Below, one piece after another: positions 16,534 through 25,769 of a stretch of 56,740 nucleotides of DNA; within the stretch, counting starts at the first letter, position 1; every line of letters begins with the position of its first letter. Source of the DNA: Bacteroidales bacterium (GTDB lineage: Bacteria; Bacteroidota; Bacteroidia; Bacteroidales; UBA932). The stretch covers positions 1 through 56,740 of the forward strand of contig JAQXHU010000016.1 of NCBI GenBank assembly GCA_029007435.1, given 5' to 3'. The position numbers were made by a program, and so were the translations under genes. The notes under the pieces are model-generated. The model was not told the origin of the DNA. It ran no database searches and was given only the letters and a program-made list of their open reading frames with translations.

Positions 16534-17874
16534 TCAGACCCTCTCGCAGATCAGAGTGGCCGATGTGCAGGAAACCACCCTGACATCCACGTAGTCACCG
16601 GCTTTGACAGTCCCGCCGGAGACAGTGGCCGGGAACACGCACATCTTGTTGTTTGAGGCGCGGCCGCAACTGTCGGCCGGATCTCGGCGTGACGGGCCCT
16701 CCACCAGGACCCTGAATGTCTTGCCGACATCGCGCCTGTTGCTTTCAAGGCTCAGTTCGTTCTGGAGGGCGATAATCTCATTCAGGCGGCGGGTCTTCTC
16801 TGCCGGCGGTATGTCATCAGGATAATGTTTCGCAGCGAGAGTGCCGGGACGTTCAGAATACTGGAACATATAGGCATAGTCGTAGCCGACCTCGCGCATC
16901 ACTGAAAGGGTGTCCTGATGGTCCTCAAGAGTCTCGCCGCAGAATCCGGCTATGATATCAGTCGTTATGGCGCAGTCCGGCATCACCTCGCGGATTTTCG
17001 AGACGCGGCCGAGATACCACTCCCTGGTATAGCGCCTGCGCATCTTCTCGAGCATCACATCGCTTCCCGACTGGACCGGCAGATGGATATGGCGGCAGAT
17101 GTTCGGATACTTTGCCATTGTCTCTATCACCTTGTCACTGATATCCTTGGGATGCGAAGTGGAAAAACGCACCCGCAGTTCCGGACTGATCTCCGCCACA
17201 CTCGACAGCAGATCGGCGAAATCCACGTCAGGATGTCCGTCAACGCCTTTCCACAGATATGAGTCCACATTCTGTCCGAGGAGAGTGACCTCCTTGTAGC
17301 CGCGGCTGAACAGGTCGCAGGCCTCCATTTGTATCGTTCTCGGATCACGGCTGCGTTCCGCTCCCCTGGTATATGGCACCACGCAGTATGAGCAGACGTT
17401 GTTGCAGCCCCTCATTATGGAAATGAAGGCCGAAACCCCGTTCTTGTCGATTCTGACAGGCTTGATGTCGCTGTAAGTCTCCTCGCGGGACAGCTCCACA
17501 TTGATCTGGGGATGGCCCGGGGAAATCCGGGACAGCATCGCCGGAAGCGAACGGTAAGAATCCGGTCCGGCCACGAAATCCACTCTTCCACTTTCAAGAA
17601 GCTTGTCCTTCAGCCTCTCGGCCATACAGCCGACGATGCCTGTCAGGACACCCTCGCGGAGGCGCTTCTGTCCATAGAACTGGTCAATCCTTCCCCAGAT
17701 GCGCTGTTCGGCATTGTCCCTGACAGAGCAGGTGTTGGCCATAATCACATCGGCTTCCTCAATATTCTCGGTGCGGTCATACCCGGCTTCCGCCAGAATG
17801 GAGAAAATGACCTCTGTGTCATTGACATTCATCTGGCAGCCGTATGTCTCGATATAAACTTTTCTTTCTGACAT
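16534..17874 (-). CDS. miaB: tRNA-2-methylthio-N6-dimethylallyladenosine synthase
   Basis: MiaB adds a methylthio group to i6A37 of tRNAs that read UNN codons, using two [4Fe-4S] clusters and SAM. The 446-residue protein has the UPF0004 domain with Cys13 (YGCQMN), Cys49 (NTCSVR) and Cys83 (GCMAE), the radical-SAM motif CNNVCSYC followed by VVPYTRGAERSR, and a C-terminal TRAM domain. YTRGAERSR is typical of MiaB, not of MtaB or RimO. ATG at 17874 fits the family; the upstream extension to 17925 overlaps the promoter. A -7 box lies at 17923-17930. Confidence 0.95.
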   Translation of the reverse strand: MSERKVYIETYGCQMNVNDTEVIFSILAEAGYDRTENIEEADVIMANTCSVRDNAEQRIWGRIDQFYGQKRLREGVLTGIVGCMAERLKDKLLESGRVDFVAGPDSYRSLPAMLSRISPGHPQINVELSREETYSDIKPVRIDKNGVSAFISIMRGCNNVCSYCVVPYTRGAERSRDPRTIQMEACDLFSRGYKEVTLLGQNVDSYLWKGVDGHPDVDFADLLSSVAEISPELRVRFSTSHPKDISDKVIETMAKYPNICRHIHLPVQSGSDVMLEKMRRRYTREWYLGRVSKIREVMPDCAITTDIIAGFCGETLEDHQDTLSVMREVGYDYAYMFQYSERPGTLAAKHYPDDIPPAEKTRRLNEIIALQNELSLESNRRDVGKTFRVLVEGPSRRDPADSCGRASNNKMCVFPATVSGGTVKAGDYVDVRVVSCTSATLICERV

Positions 17875-17922
17875 CGTAATTCCAATTAAAATCCGGCTTC
17901 CCGGACAGGTGAAAATCATCTG

Positions 17923-17930
17923 CAAAGATA
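17923..17930 (-). promoter_or_regulatory. Probable -7 promoter element of miaB
   Basis: The minus strand reads TATCTTTG (TAnnTTTG), about 49 bp before the miaB ATG. No clear -33 TTTG is seen. It lies 21 bp from the divergent box at 17952-17959. Confidence 0.45.
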
Positions 17931-17951
17931 TTTACTTTTCCTAAAATTATC

Positions 17952-17959
17952 TATATTTG
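17952..17959 (+). promoter_or_regulatory. Probable -7 promoter element of the LEA-like/rpoN/glp cluster
   Basis: TATATTTG matches TAnnTTTG, 46 bp before the ATG at 18006. The upstream sequence is AT-rich but lacks TTTG. This is the only promoter-like signal found ahead of the six collinear genes through 24368. Confidence 0.45.
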
Positions 17960-18005
17960 TAAATTAAGATTTGCCTTTGAAAGGACAGAAGCAGAGTGGA
18001 TTTTT

Positions 18006-18476
18006 ATGAAAAAAATATTAATTGAAACACTTTTGGCGCTGAGCGTCATAATGATAAGCGGCTGCGGAAAAATCGAGGACATCCGTATCACTTCAGCCAG
18101 GCTGGTGCAGATCACGCCCTCAGGACTGCGCGGAGTGAAAGCCATAGTGGAAGCCGGCGTGGACAATCCTTCAATGACATTCACCGTATCCGACATCAGC
18201 GGAACAGTTTATTACAAAGGCGCGAGATATGTGGATTTCGAAGCGGCGGAGCCGATTGTCGTGAAGAAGAAAACATCTGAGCTTCATACAGTTGAAGTGG
18301 ACGGAAGAGTATCTGACGGCGTGTCGTTGCTGTCCGTCCTCAGTCTGGCACGGAATTTCGATATGAATCAGGTCTCCGTGGACATCGAAGCGTCCGTGAA
18401 GGCCAAAGGAATCAAGAAAAAGATTTCCCTGAAACAAGTGCCGCTCAACAAGCTGGCCGGGAAAATCAAATTATGA
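18006..18476 (+). CDS. LEA type 2-like lipoprotein
   Basis: The 156-residue protein has a lipoprotein signal with lipobox ISGC, then one beta-sandwich domain with GVKAIVEAGVDNPSMTFTVS and KGARYVDFEA, which resembles the WHy/LEA14 fold (NP-x-motif, alternating strands). LEA14-like lipoproteins in Bacteroidetes are of unknown function; a structural or binding role at a membrane is assumed. It is first in a run of plus-strand genes, 4 bp ahead of the SPOR-protein gene. The family call is moderate because the domain is short and divergent. Confidence 0.65.
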   Translation: MKKILIETLLALSVIMISGCGKIEDIRITSARLVQITPSGLRGVKAIVEAGVDNPSMTFTVSDISGTVYYKGARYVDFEAAEPIVVKKKTSELHTVEVDGRVSDGVSLLSVLSLARNFDMNQVSVDIEASVKAKGIKKKISLKQVPLNKLAGKIKL

Positions 18477-18480
18477 AAAT

Positions 18481-19059
18481 ATGAGACATTTCAATAAAAT
18501 ATCAATCGCAATGATGGCTGCCGTGGCCGCAGCGCTCCTTTTCCCTTCCGCAAGCGGTGCGCAGAACACCGTCAAAGAGACTGACTCGCTTGTGTTCAGG
18601 CAGAGCGCCGCACTCGATTCTGCCCTTGTGGGCAAATCCATATACAATATCCTAAACGGCGGGCATTACGGCTCCGGAGAGGTGAAGATACACCAGTCGC
18701 AGGCTATCACGGACGCTATGCGCCGGCATATAGAAAGAAATCCGTCAAGGACATTGTCCGGCTACAGGGTCAGGATATTTTTCGACAACAGCCAGAATGC
18801 GAGAAACGCCTCGGAGCAGGTGGTCAGGAAGTTCTCGATCAGCTATCCGGGAGTTCCGGCATACAGAAGTTACCAGAATCCGTTCTTCAAAGTGGCGGTC
18901 GGAGACTTCAGGACCAAGTCGGAGGCAATGGAGTTTCTGCAGAGAGTCAAACCGGCATTCCCTGCGGCATTCATAGTAAAAGAGCCTATAGAATTCCCGG
19001 CGCCTGACAGAAAGCACACATTCACAATAGATACGGTAAAAGTTGCAAGAAACCTTTAA
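18481..19059 (+). CDS. Secreted SPOR-domain protein
   Basis: The 192-residue protein has a signal peptide cleaved near SGAQ (about residue 27), a linker, and a C-terminal domain (about 95-172) with SGYRVRIFFDNSQNARNASE and FFKVAVGDFRTKSEAMEFLQ. These are the two repeats of a SPOR fold, which binds denuded septal peptidoglycan. It probably sits in the periplasm and may help in cell division or wall remodelling. There is no transmembrane anchor besides the signal sequence. It is 21 bp upstream of rpoN. Confidence 0.82.
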   Translation: MRHFNKISIAMMAAVAAALLFPSASGAQNTVKETDSLVFRQSAALDSALVGKSIYNILNGGHYGSGEVKIHQSQAITDAMRRHIERNPSRTLSGYRVRIFFDNSQNARNASEQVVRKFSISYPGVPAYRSYQNPFFKVAVGDFRTKSEAMEFLQRVKPAFPAAFIVKEPIEFPAPDRKHTFTIDTVKVARNL

Positions 19060-19080
19060 AACTATAACAATCAGCGAATT

Positions 19081-20499
19081 ATGCTTAAACAGGAATTAAG
19101 CCTCAAACAAGTCCAGAAGCTTTCCCCGCTCCAGATACAGACCATCAAGCTCATCGAGCTGCCGGTCCAGGAACTGGAACAGAGAATCCGCAAGGAGCTT
19201 GAAGAGAATCCTGTTCTGGATGACAATGCTCCTGAAAGCAACGATGACTCCGACGATGATCAGCAGCCGAGGGAAATATCCCTCTCCGAGATTAAAGAGG
19301 ATGATTCAATACCTGATTACAGGCTGAGAGTGAACAATTACGGCAAGGATGAAAGACCGCAGTACAACACATTCTCGGTCAAGGAAAGTTTCACTCAAAG
19401 CCTTATGGAACAGCTCGGTTTCCGCAACCTGAACGAGCATCAGTACAATGTGGCCGCGTTCATCATCGGAAGCCTGGATGACGACGGGTATCTGAGACGA
19501 GACCTGGACAGCCTGGTGGACGACCTCGCTTTCAGAATGAACATAACCACCGACGAGAACGAGATACTGGATATGCTTCATATCATCCAGGAATTCGACC
19601 CGCCGGGAATCGGAGCGAGAGATCTTAGAGAGTGTCTCCTGATACAGCTTAAATCACTGAAACAGACCAAGGAGGTGGAAGATGCGGAAAAAATCGTGGA
19701 GCATTATTTCCAGGAATTCTCCAACAAGCACTTCCAGAAGATAATGGCCCGGCTGGGCCTCTCGGAAAGCGAGATGAAGGCGGCGATGGCCAAGATTGTC
19801 AAGCTCAATCCATCACCGGGAGGACAGATCGACGATTCTTACAATGACCAGGCACAGCAGATTGTACCGGATTTCGTTCTTGACCTGGAGGACGGAGAGC
19901 TGAAACTGTCTATGCCGAGATTCTCCATACCGGAAATCAGGATAAACAAGAAATACGCTGACCTGCTGATGGAGGCCGCCTCTTCATCCGAACGACAGAA
20001 AAAAGAGGCAGCCACATTCGTGAAGCAGAAAATGGATTCCGCCAAGTGGTTCGTAGAGGCCCTTAAGCAGCGCCACAACACCCTGCTCAGCACAATGCAG
20101 GCCATCGTTGACTACCAGCGGGATTATTTTATGGATGGGGACGAGTCCAATCTCAAGCCAATGGTGCTCAAGGACATAGCCGCCAAGACAGGTTTCGACA
20201 TATCCACCATCTCCAGAGTGGTCAACAGCAAATATATAGAGACACATTTCGGGATTTTCCCGCTTAAATATTTCTTCTCGGAAGGGCTTGAAAACCAGCA
20301 GGGAGAGGAAGTATCCACAAGGGAGCTGAAGAAAGTCCTCCAGGAATGTGTTGACAAGGAGGACAAGCACAAGCCGCTTACAGATGACCAGCTTGTCACC
20401 ATTATGAACGAGAAGGGCTACAAAGTGGCGAGGAGAACGATCGCCAAATATAGGGACCAGCTCGGAATTCCGAAGGCCAGGCTCAGGAAGGAGCTGTAG
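19081..20499 (+). CDS. rpoN: RNA polymerase sigma-54 factor
   Basis: Sigma-54 directs RNA polymerase to -24/-12 promoters and needs an AAA+ activator to open DNA. The 472-residue protein has the Gln/Leu-rich region I (QELSLKQVQKLSPLQIQTIK), an acidic region II (about 52-75), the core-binding domain, the helix-turn-helix, and the C-terminal RpoN box ARRTIAKYR. All parts are present and the length is normal for Bacteroidetes. No sigma-54 activator is encoded in the window. It lies within a tight cluster with a SPOR protein upstream and glpK 36 bp downstream, which may be simple co-location. Confidence 0.97.
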   Translation: MLKQELSLKQVQKLSPLQIQTIKLIELPVQELEQRIRKELEENPVLDDNAPESNDDSDDDQQPREISLSEIKEDDSIPDYRLRVNNYGKDERPQYNTFSVKESFTQSLMEQLGFRNLNEHQYNVAAFIIGSLDDDGYLRRDLDSLVDDLAFRMNITTDENEILDMLHIIQEFDPPGIGARDLRECLLIQLKSLKQTKEVEDAEKIVEHYFQEFSNKHFQKIMARLGLSESEMKAAMAKIVKLNPSPGGQIDDSYNDQAQQIVPDFVLDLEDGELKLSMPRFSIPEIRINKKYADLLMEAASSSERQKKEAATFVKQKMDSAKWFVEALKQRHNTLLSTMQAIVDYQRDYFMDGDESNLKPMVLKDIAAKTGFDISTISRVVNSKYIETHFGIFPLKYFFSEGLENQQGEEVSTRELKKVLQECVDKEDKHKPLTDDQLVTIMNEKGYKVARRTIAKYRDQLGIPKARLRKEL

Positions 20500-20535
20500 T
20501 CCGTCATACAGAAACACATTAAAACTAAAATACTT

Positions 20536-22029
20536 ATGGAGCAGTACATCCTTGCCCTTGACCAGGGGACAAGCTCGTCCAGAGCTATAGTATTCGACCG
20601 GGAAGGCCGTATCCGCGCATCTGCGCAAAAGGAATTCCCGCAACATTTCCCGAAACCGGGCTGGGTGGAGCACGACCCGAAAGACATCTGGTCTTCTGAG
20701 GCTTCAGTTGTGGCAGAGGCCATCACGGCTATGGGCATCAACGGGAAGAACATCGCCGGCATCGGAATCACCAACCAGAGGGAGACCACAATCGTATGGG
20801 ACGCAGAGAGCGGCGAGCCTGTTTACAACGCCATCGTCTGGCAGGACAGGAGGACTTCCGAATACTGCGACACTCTGAAAGAGAGGAATCTCACAGGATA
20901 CATCAGGGAGAAGACAGGCCTTATCATAGACGCCTACTTCAGCGCCACGAAGATAAGGTGGATTCTCGAAAACGTGCCGGGAGCGAGAGAAAAGGCTGAG
21001 GCGGGCAGATTGCGTTTCGGCACAGTTGACACCTGGCTGATATGGAATCTCACCCGGGGAGAATGCCACGTGACAGATGTCAGCAATGCCTCAAGGACAA
21101 TGCTGTTCAACATCCACACCCTGAACTGGGACGACGACTTGCTGAATCTCTTCGGAATACCTGCCTCAATGATGCCTGAAGTCCATTCATCCAGCGAGAT
21201 ATACGGATATACCAAGACCACCATTTTTGCCCACGAGGTGCCTGTATCCGGCATAGCAGGCGACCAGCAGGCCGCCCTGTTCGGCCAGATGTGCACCGCC
21301 CCGGGCTCGGTGAAGAACACATACGGAACCGGTTGCTTCCTGCTTATGAACAGCGGGACAAAGCCGATTCTGTCAAAAAACAATCTACTGACAACAGTGG
21401 CCTGGAAAATCGGGGACACAGTCAATTATGCGCTCGAAGGCAGCATTTTCGTGGCCGGTTCAGTAGTGCAGTGGCTGCGTGACGGACTCGGGATAATCAG
21501 GTCATCGTCTGAGATAGAGGCACTTGCGATGACTGTCCCGGACAACGGAGGAGTGTATTTCGTCCCTGCCCTTACAGGTATGGGAGCCCCTTACTGGGAC
21601 CAGTATGCCAAAGGCTGCATCTACGGGCTCACCCGCGGGTCAACAGCGGCGCACATCGCCAGGGCCGCATTGGAAGGCATTGCGTTCCAGACAATGGACA
21701 TAGTCAACGCTATGGAAAAAGATTCCGGAATCAGGCTTTCCGAACTGAAAGTGGACGGAGGCGCTTCACGGAACAATCTTATGATGCAGTTCCAGGCCGA
21801 CATTTTAGGAACCAAAGTGATACGTCCTAAAGTGACGGAAACCACGGCAATGGGAGCCTGCTATCTTGCTGGCCTCGCAACAGGCTACTGGAAAGACCTG
21901 GACGAAATAAAGAGGCAGTGGACAGCTGAGACAGAGTTCAGCCCTCTCGCTCCCGCAGAAAAGGTGATGAGCCTGAAAAACGGCTGGAAAGATGCTGTAC
22001 GCAGGGCTCTTTCAGGAAAGACAGAATAA
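20536..22029 (+). CDS. glpK: Glycerol kinase
   Basis: GlpK phosphorylates glycerol to sn-glycerol-3-phosphate with ATP in the cytoplasm. The 497-residue protein shows the FGGY-family signatures: [18 protein letters not shown] at the N-terminus, [27 protein letters not shown], and [11 protein letters not shown] near the C-terminus. Length is standard. It is directly upstream of glpF (18-bp gap), so uptake and trapping of glycerol are coupled; cls then uses glycerol-derived lipids. No glpD was seen in the window. Confidence 0.97.
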   Translation: MEQYILALDQGTSSSRAIVFDREGRIRASAQKEFPQHFPKPGWVEHDPKDIWSSEASVVAEAITAMGINGKNIAGIGITNQRETTIVWDAESGEPVYNAIVWQDRRTSEYCDTLKERNLTGYIREKTGLIIDAYFSATKIRWILENVPGAREKAEAGRLRFGTVDTWLIWNLTRGECHVTDVSNASRTMLFNIHTLNWDDDLLNLFGIPASMMPEVHSSSEIYGYTKTTIFAHEVPVSGIAGDQQAALFGQMCTAPGSVKNTYGTGCFLLMNSGTKPILSKNNLLTTVAWKIGDTVNYALEGSIFVAGSVVQWLRDGLGIIRSSSEIEALAMTVPDNGGVYFVPALTGMGAPYWDQYAKGCIYGLTRGSTAAHIARAALEGIAFQTMDIVNAMEKDSGIRLSELKVDGGASRNNLMMQFQADILGTKVIRPKVTETTAMGACYLAGLATGYWKDLDEIKRQWTAETEFSPLAPAEKVMSLKNGWKDAVRRALSGKTE

Positions 22030-22047
22030 CATTAAACTACTGGCCTT

Positions 22048-22800
22048 ATGGAACTTACACTTTTCAATAAATGCATTTTCGAATTCATCGGCACAATGGT
22101 GATGATACTGCTTGGAGACGGCGTATGCGCCGCTTGCACCCTTGAGAAATCCAAAGCCAAAGGAGCCGGATGGATAGTCATAACAATGGCCTGGGGATTC
22201 GCCGTAATGTGCGGTGTTTTCATAGCGGGCCCGTATTCCGGCGCGCACCTCAATCCGGCCGTGAGCCTCGGCCTGGCCATCAGCGGAAAATTCGCCTGGA
22301 ACGCCGTACTGCCTTACGCCGCGGCACAGATGCTCGGGGGCTTCTGCGGGGCTCTGCTGGTATATATCTTCTACTCAGACCACTACAAAGCATCTTCAGG
22401 CAATCCTGAAGGCATTCTCGGCACATTCTGCACGATGCCGGCCATCGACCACAAGAGTGTCAATCTGTTCAGCGAGTTCATAGCCACCTGCCTGCTGGTG
22501 TTCATCATTCTCGCGCTTGGAACTTCCGGCAACACAGCCAACATTATGGGCACGACAATTTCCGAAGGCGGCCTTGGAGCATTCCCTGTAACAGGACTGA
22601 TTATGGCTCTCGGCATGTCTCTTGGTGGAACCACAGGCTATGCGATGAATCCGGCCAGGGACCTCGGACCGAGGCTTGCACATCATTTGCTTCCTATAGA
22701 CGGCAAGAGGGACAGCGGCTGGAGCTACAGCTGGGTTCCTGTAGCCGGGCCTCTCGCCGGTGCAGCCGCCGCTGCCGGCCTGTTCCTTTTAGTTTATTGA
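22048..22800 (+). CDS. glpF: Glycerol facilitator (aquaglyceroporin)
   Basis: This 250-residue inner-membrane channel of the MIP family has six hydrophobic helices and two half-helices carrying the NPA motifs: HLNPAVSLG near residue 70 and MNPARDLGPR in the C-terminal half. The Asp after the second NPAR is typical of glycerol-conducting members and separates them from water-only aquaporins. It lies between glpK and cls with short gaps. Glycerol specificity also rests on the glpK neighbour. Confidence 0.95.
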   Translation: MELTLFNKCIFEFIGTMVMILLGDGVCAACTLEKSKAKGAGWIVITMAWGFAVMCGVFIAGPYSGAHLNPAVSLGLAISGKFAWNAVLPYAAAQMLGGFCGALLVYIFYSDHYKASSGNPEGILGTFCTMPAIDHKSVNLFSEFIATCLLVFIILALGTSGNTANIMGTTISEGGLGAFPVTGLIMALGMSLGGTTGYAMNPARDLGPRLAHHLLPIDGKRDSGWSYSWVPVAGPLAGAAAAAGLFLLVY

Positions 22801-22811
22801 AATAAGCCCCT

Positions 22812-24368
22812 ATGCAGGTGCTCTCCGTCATATTGTCAGTATTCCTCGGAATCTTGATTCTGGGGACAGTGATTGTGATTATCTTAGACGACGGAGACTC
22901 CGCAAAAAAAATCGCCTGGATTCTGGTCATCACCCTCCTGCCGGTCATCGGCCTCATTCTCTATTTTATGGTGGGAATCAATCTGCGGCAGTCCTGGTAT
23001 TTCAAGTTGAAGCACAGGCGTTTCATCACCATATTCGGGACAAGGGCGGACTCCAATGTCCACAGGCTGCTGTTCGGGCATACAGCGGACAATCTGGTCA
23101 GACGGGAATACAAGACTCTGACAAAACTGCTCGCAAGCGACGGATCAACCTGCGTTACCAACGGCAATAACCTGGAAATCATCACTTCAGGACACCGGAA
23201 ATTCGAGCTCCTGATGGAGGACTTGAAAAACGCCAAGGAATATATCCATATCGAGTATTTCTATTTCCGGCAGGACAAAGGCAGCCAGCAGATTAAGGAA
23301 ATGCTGATGCAGAAAGCAAGGGAAGGAGTGAAGGTCAGATTCATACACGAGAACATAGCGAACATCGCCATAAGGCCAAGATACTACAACGAGATGAAGA
23401 AGGCCGGGGTGGAGGTTGAGAAATTCACCAAGCCGCGCTGGCCGCTCGTAAACCTCGTCACCCAGCTCAATTACCGGGACCACAGGAAAATTGTCGTAAT
23501 CGACGGAAAAATCGGCTACACCGGCGGAATGAACATCAGTGACGATTATTTCATCCGCTGGAGAGATACCCACCTGCGCATAACCGGCAACGCCGTGGCC
23601 GGGCTGCAATACAGTTTTCTCAACACCTGGATCACTGCGGACGGGAGCATTGACAGTGATTTCAAGAAGTATTTTCCTATGTGCCAGGAAAATGAGGAAT
23701 CCAGGACAGCCGTAGACGGAGTCACTGCCGAGGACGAGTCCGAAGGAAACGGGATAGCTGAGGCATTGGCCAAAGCCCCGATTCAGAGCCTGGACATGAA
23801 TTTCAAGCTCAAGGGGAATGACACACTTATCCAGATTGTCCCGGATGAGCCGGAATCAAGATGGCCGAACATCCATATGGGAGCCGTATGGGCCGTCCAG
23901 CACGCAAAGAAATACATTTACATCCAGACGCCTTATTTCGTACCTCCTGAGCCGATGCTCCAGGCCCTGCAGTCGGCCGCGCTCAGCGGAGTGGATGTCA
24001 GGGTGATGGTGCCGAAAAAGGCGGACCTGTTCTTTATGGGGCCGGCAAACCGCTCGTATTTCACCGAATGCCTGGAGGCCGGAGTGAGAATATACGAGAG
24101 AGAAGGCCGTTTCATCCATTCAAAGACATTTGTAAGTGACGACTACCTGTCCGAAATCGGCTCTGCCAATATGGATTTCCGCAGTTTCAATCTGGACTAC
24201 GAACTCAACGCATATATCTATGACATTACTGCGGCCAAGGTGAACAAAGCCATATTCCTGAAGGATATGGAGGCATCCAAAGAGGTTACGCTGTCAGCCT
24301 GGATGAGACGTCCCTGGTACAAGAAGATTGTGCAGCGCATAATCCGTCTGTTCGCCGCACTGCTTTAA
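22812..24368 (+). CDS. cls: Cardiolipin synthase
   Basis: The 518-residue enzyme makes cardiolipin from phosphatidylglycerol by phosphatidyl transfer. It has two N-terminal transmembrane helices and two phospholipase-D domains with HxKx4D motifs: HRKIVVIDGKIGYTGGMN in the first half and HSKTFVSDDYLSEIGSANMD in the second. Both catalytic His-Lys-Asp sets are intact. An acidic insertion (about 290-320, VTAEDESEGNG) lies between the domains. It is 11 bp after glpF and is the last gene of the cluster. It converges on the LytTR gene with a 7-bp gap and no visible terminator. Confidence 0.95.
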   Translation: MQVLSVILSVFLGILILGTVIVIILDDGDSAKKIAWILVITLLPVIGLILYFMVGINLRQSWYFKLKHRRFITIFGTRADSNVHRLLFGHTADNLVRREYKTLTKLLASDGSTCVTNGNNLEIITSGHRKFELLMEDLKNAKEYIHIEYFYFRQDKGSQQIKEMLMQKAREGVKVRFIHENIANIAIRPRYYNEMKKAGVEVEKFTKPRWPLVNLVTQLNYRDHRKIVVIDGKIGYTGGMNISDDYFIRWRDTHLRITGNAVAGLQYSFLNTWITADGSIDSDFKKYFPMCQENEESRTAVDGVTAEDESEGNGIAEALAKAPIQSLDMNFKLKGNDTLIQIVPDEPESRWPNIHMGAVWAVQHAKKYIYIQTPYFVPPEPMLQALQSAALSGVDVRVMVPKKADLFFMGPANRSYFTECLEAGVRIYEREGRFIHSKTFVSDDYLSEIGSANMDFRSFNLDYELNAYIYDITAAKVNKAIFLKDMEASKEVTLSAWMRRPWYKKIVQRIIRLFAALL

Positions 24369-24375
24369 GTCACGG

Positions 24376-25101
24376 CTATTTTCCCACGAACTTGCTTTCG
24401 ATATAGGACTGAAATGCGTCCTTGTAGATTTCGCCTATAGGAATCACCATTCCATTATCAAGAGAAATCCTCCCTCGTGAGACCTCTGTGATGTGTTTAA
24501 GATTGATGATATACGACTTGTGAATCCTCATAAACGATGAAGGGAGCCGTTCTTCCAACTTCTTCATACTCATCAGGATAACAAGTTTGTCATCCTTTCT
24601 GTCAGTATGCAGTTTCAGGTACTCGCTCATACCTTCCACACATATCAGGGAGTTCAGGCTGAGACGGACGATTTTATAATCACTCTTGAAGAAAATGGCA
24701 TCATCGTAATCTATGCCCGGGATGGAGAGTGTGCCGTTGCGCAGCAGATACTGCATTCTCACCCTCTCCACGGAATGCAGGAAGTCGTCGAAAACATAGG
24801 GTTTGACAATATAGTAGGCCGCATCGAGTTTATAGCTGTCTATGGCATACTTTGTAACATTTGTCGTAAAAACAACAATTGGCTGGGGCGCATTGAGAGA
24901 ACGGATGAAGTCAATGCCGTTTGCATCCGGAAGGTTGATTTCCATAAACACGACATCGACCATGTTGTCTTCAAAATAGTTCACTGCGTCACCCGCATTG
25001 ACGCAGCTTCCGACAAGCTGAAGGAAAGGAATTCTGAGGATATAGGATTCCAATTGTTTTCGGGCCGTCGGATCACTATCAATAGTAATGCAACGAATCA
25101 T
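24376..25101 (-). CDS. LytTR-family response regulator with Glu at the phospho-acceptor site
   Basis: The 241-residue protein has an N-terminal receiver domain (1-115) and a C-terminal LytTR DNA-binding domain (about 140-240, with MRIHKSYIINLKHI). In the receiver, the acidic pocket is IDSDP (Asp8, Asp10), the conserved Thr is in VFTTN and the conserved Lys is Lys100 in IVKPY. The phospho-acceptor position at the end of beta-3 is Glu54 (VVFMEINLPDANG) where Asp is usual. The protein may be constitutively active or phosphorylation-independent. ATG at 25101 starts the domain properly; the longer frame to 25158 crosses the promoter. No histidine kinase is adjacent. Confidence 0.88.
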   Translation of the reverse strand: MIRCITIDSDPTARKQLESYILRIPFLQLVGSCVNAGDAVNYFEDNMVDVVFMEINLPDANGIDFIRSLNAPQPIVVFTTNVTKYAIDSYKLDAAYYIVKPYVFDDFLHSVERVRMQYLLRNGTLSIPGIDYDDAIFFKSDYKIVRLSLNSLICVEGMSEYLKLHTDRKDDKLVILMSMKKLEERLPSSFMRIHKSYIINLKHITEVSRGRISLDNGMVIPIGEIYKDAFQSYIESKFVGK

Positions 25102-25128
25102 ATAAGAATTGATATCAGGTTCCGGTTG

Positions 25129-25159
25129 CAAATATATAAATAATCTATTGATTATCAAT
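25129..25159 (-). promoter_or_regulatory. Promoter of the LytTR regulator gene with an overlapping palindrome
   Basis: The minus strand has ATTG (25156-25159), a 19-bp spacer, then TATATTTG (25129-25136). The -7 box is an exact match and the -33 box matches three of four bases. A 13-bp palindrome, ATTGATTATCAAT on the plus strand (25147-25159), covers the -33 region and could be an operator, perhaps for autoregulation. Confidence 0.6.
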
Positions 25160-25195
25160 TAGCTCTCAATAAATTTACATCCTGCCTGAATAAAG

Positions 25196-25229
25196 CGGGA
25201 GAGAGGATGGACAACCACCCTCTCTCCCG
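25196..25229 (-). terminator. Hairpin terminator after the small beta-barrel gene
   Basis: An 11-bp perfect GC-rich stem (25196-25206 with 25219-25229), extended by 3 bp past one mismatch, closes on a 4-nt loop. On the minus strand it lies 27 bp after the stop codon at 25256 and is followed by a modest T-rich tract (CTTTATTC). Confidence 0.7.
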
Positions 25230-25255
25230 ATGTTTCCGGGTATGCCGGCAAATTG

Positions 25256-25732
25256 TCAGAATGCGTATCTGACGCTTATGGTCGGGATGAATCCGTATGA
25301 GATTCCGTCCTTGTAGAACTCGCTGTCGCAGAATCCGAATGTCGGACGCAGGTCAGCTGAAAGCTGCAGAGGGAACCAGAACTCATATTCGAGACCAATC
25401 TGGCCCACAATTCCGAAGAAAAACTTCCCGGTCTTGTCATTGTAGGCGGCAGTTCCGAGAGTCACACCAGGGCCGGCGTACCAGGCCCAGGAGCCGCGCG
25501 GGCTCCATTTCGGCTGTGCGAACACGAAGTTATAAATACCTGTAGCTTTGAATCCGATGTCGCTGAGCCCCCAGATTCCCGCATTAATTTCCAAGAAATT
25601 AGGATCTCCGAGGTAATGCTGATAGCTGGCCTCAACACCATATCCGAGACGTCCGCCGATAGCCTTAGGCTGTGCGGAAACAGCAGTGGCGAAACCAATC
25701 ACCGCCGCGATGATAAGAATTGTCTTCTTCAT
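25256..25732 (-). CDS. Small outer-membrane beta-barrel protein
   Basis: The 158-residue protein has a clear signal peptide (MKKTILIIAAVIGFATAVSA) and about eight amphipathic strands rich in Gly, Phe, Tyr and Trp, ending with VRYAF, a typical last strand for BAM recognition. Size and pattern suggest an eight-stranded OmpA/OmpW-like barrel. The exact family is not recognised. It has its own -7 box at 25788-25795 and its own terminator, so it is likely transcribed alone. Function unknown. Confidence 0.75.
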   Translation of the reverse strand: MKKTILIIAAVIGFATAVSAQPKAIGGRLGYGVEASYQHYLGDPNFLEINAGIWGLSDIGFKATGIYNFVFAQPKWSPRGSWAWYAGPGVTLGTAAYNDKTGKFFFGIVGQIGLEYEFWFPLQLSADLRPTFGFCDSEFYKDGISYGFIPTISVRYAF

Positions 25733-25769
25733 AATACTTCATTATTTGTTGTTGAACAATAACATTAAT

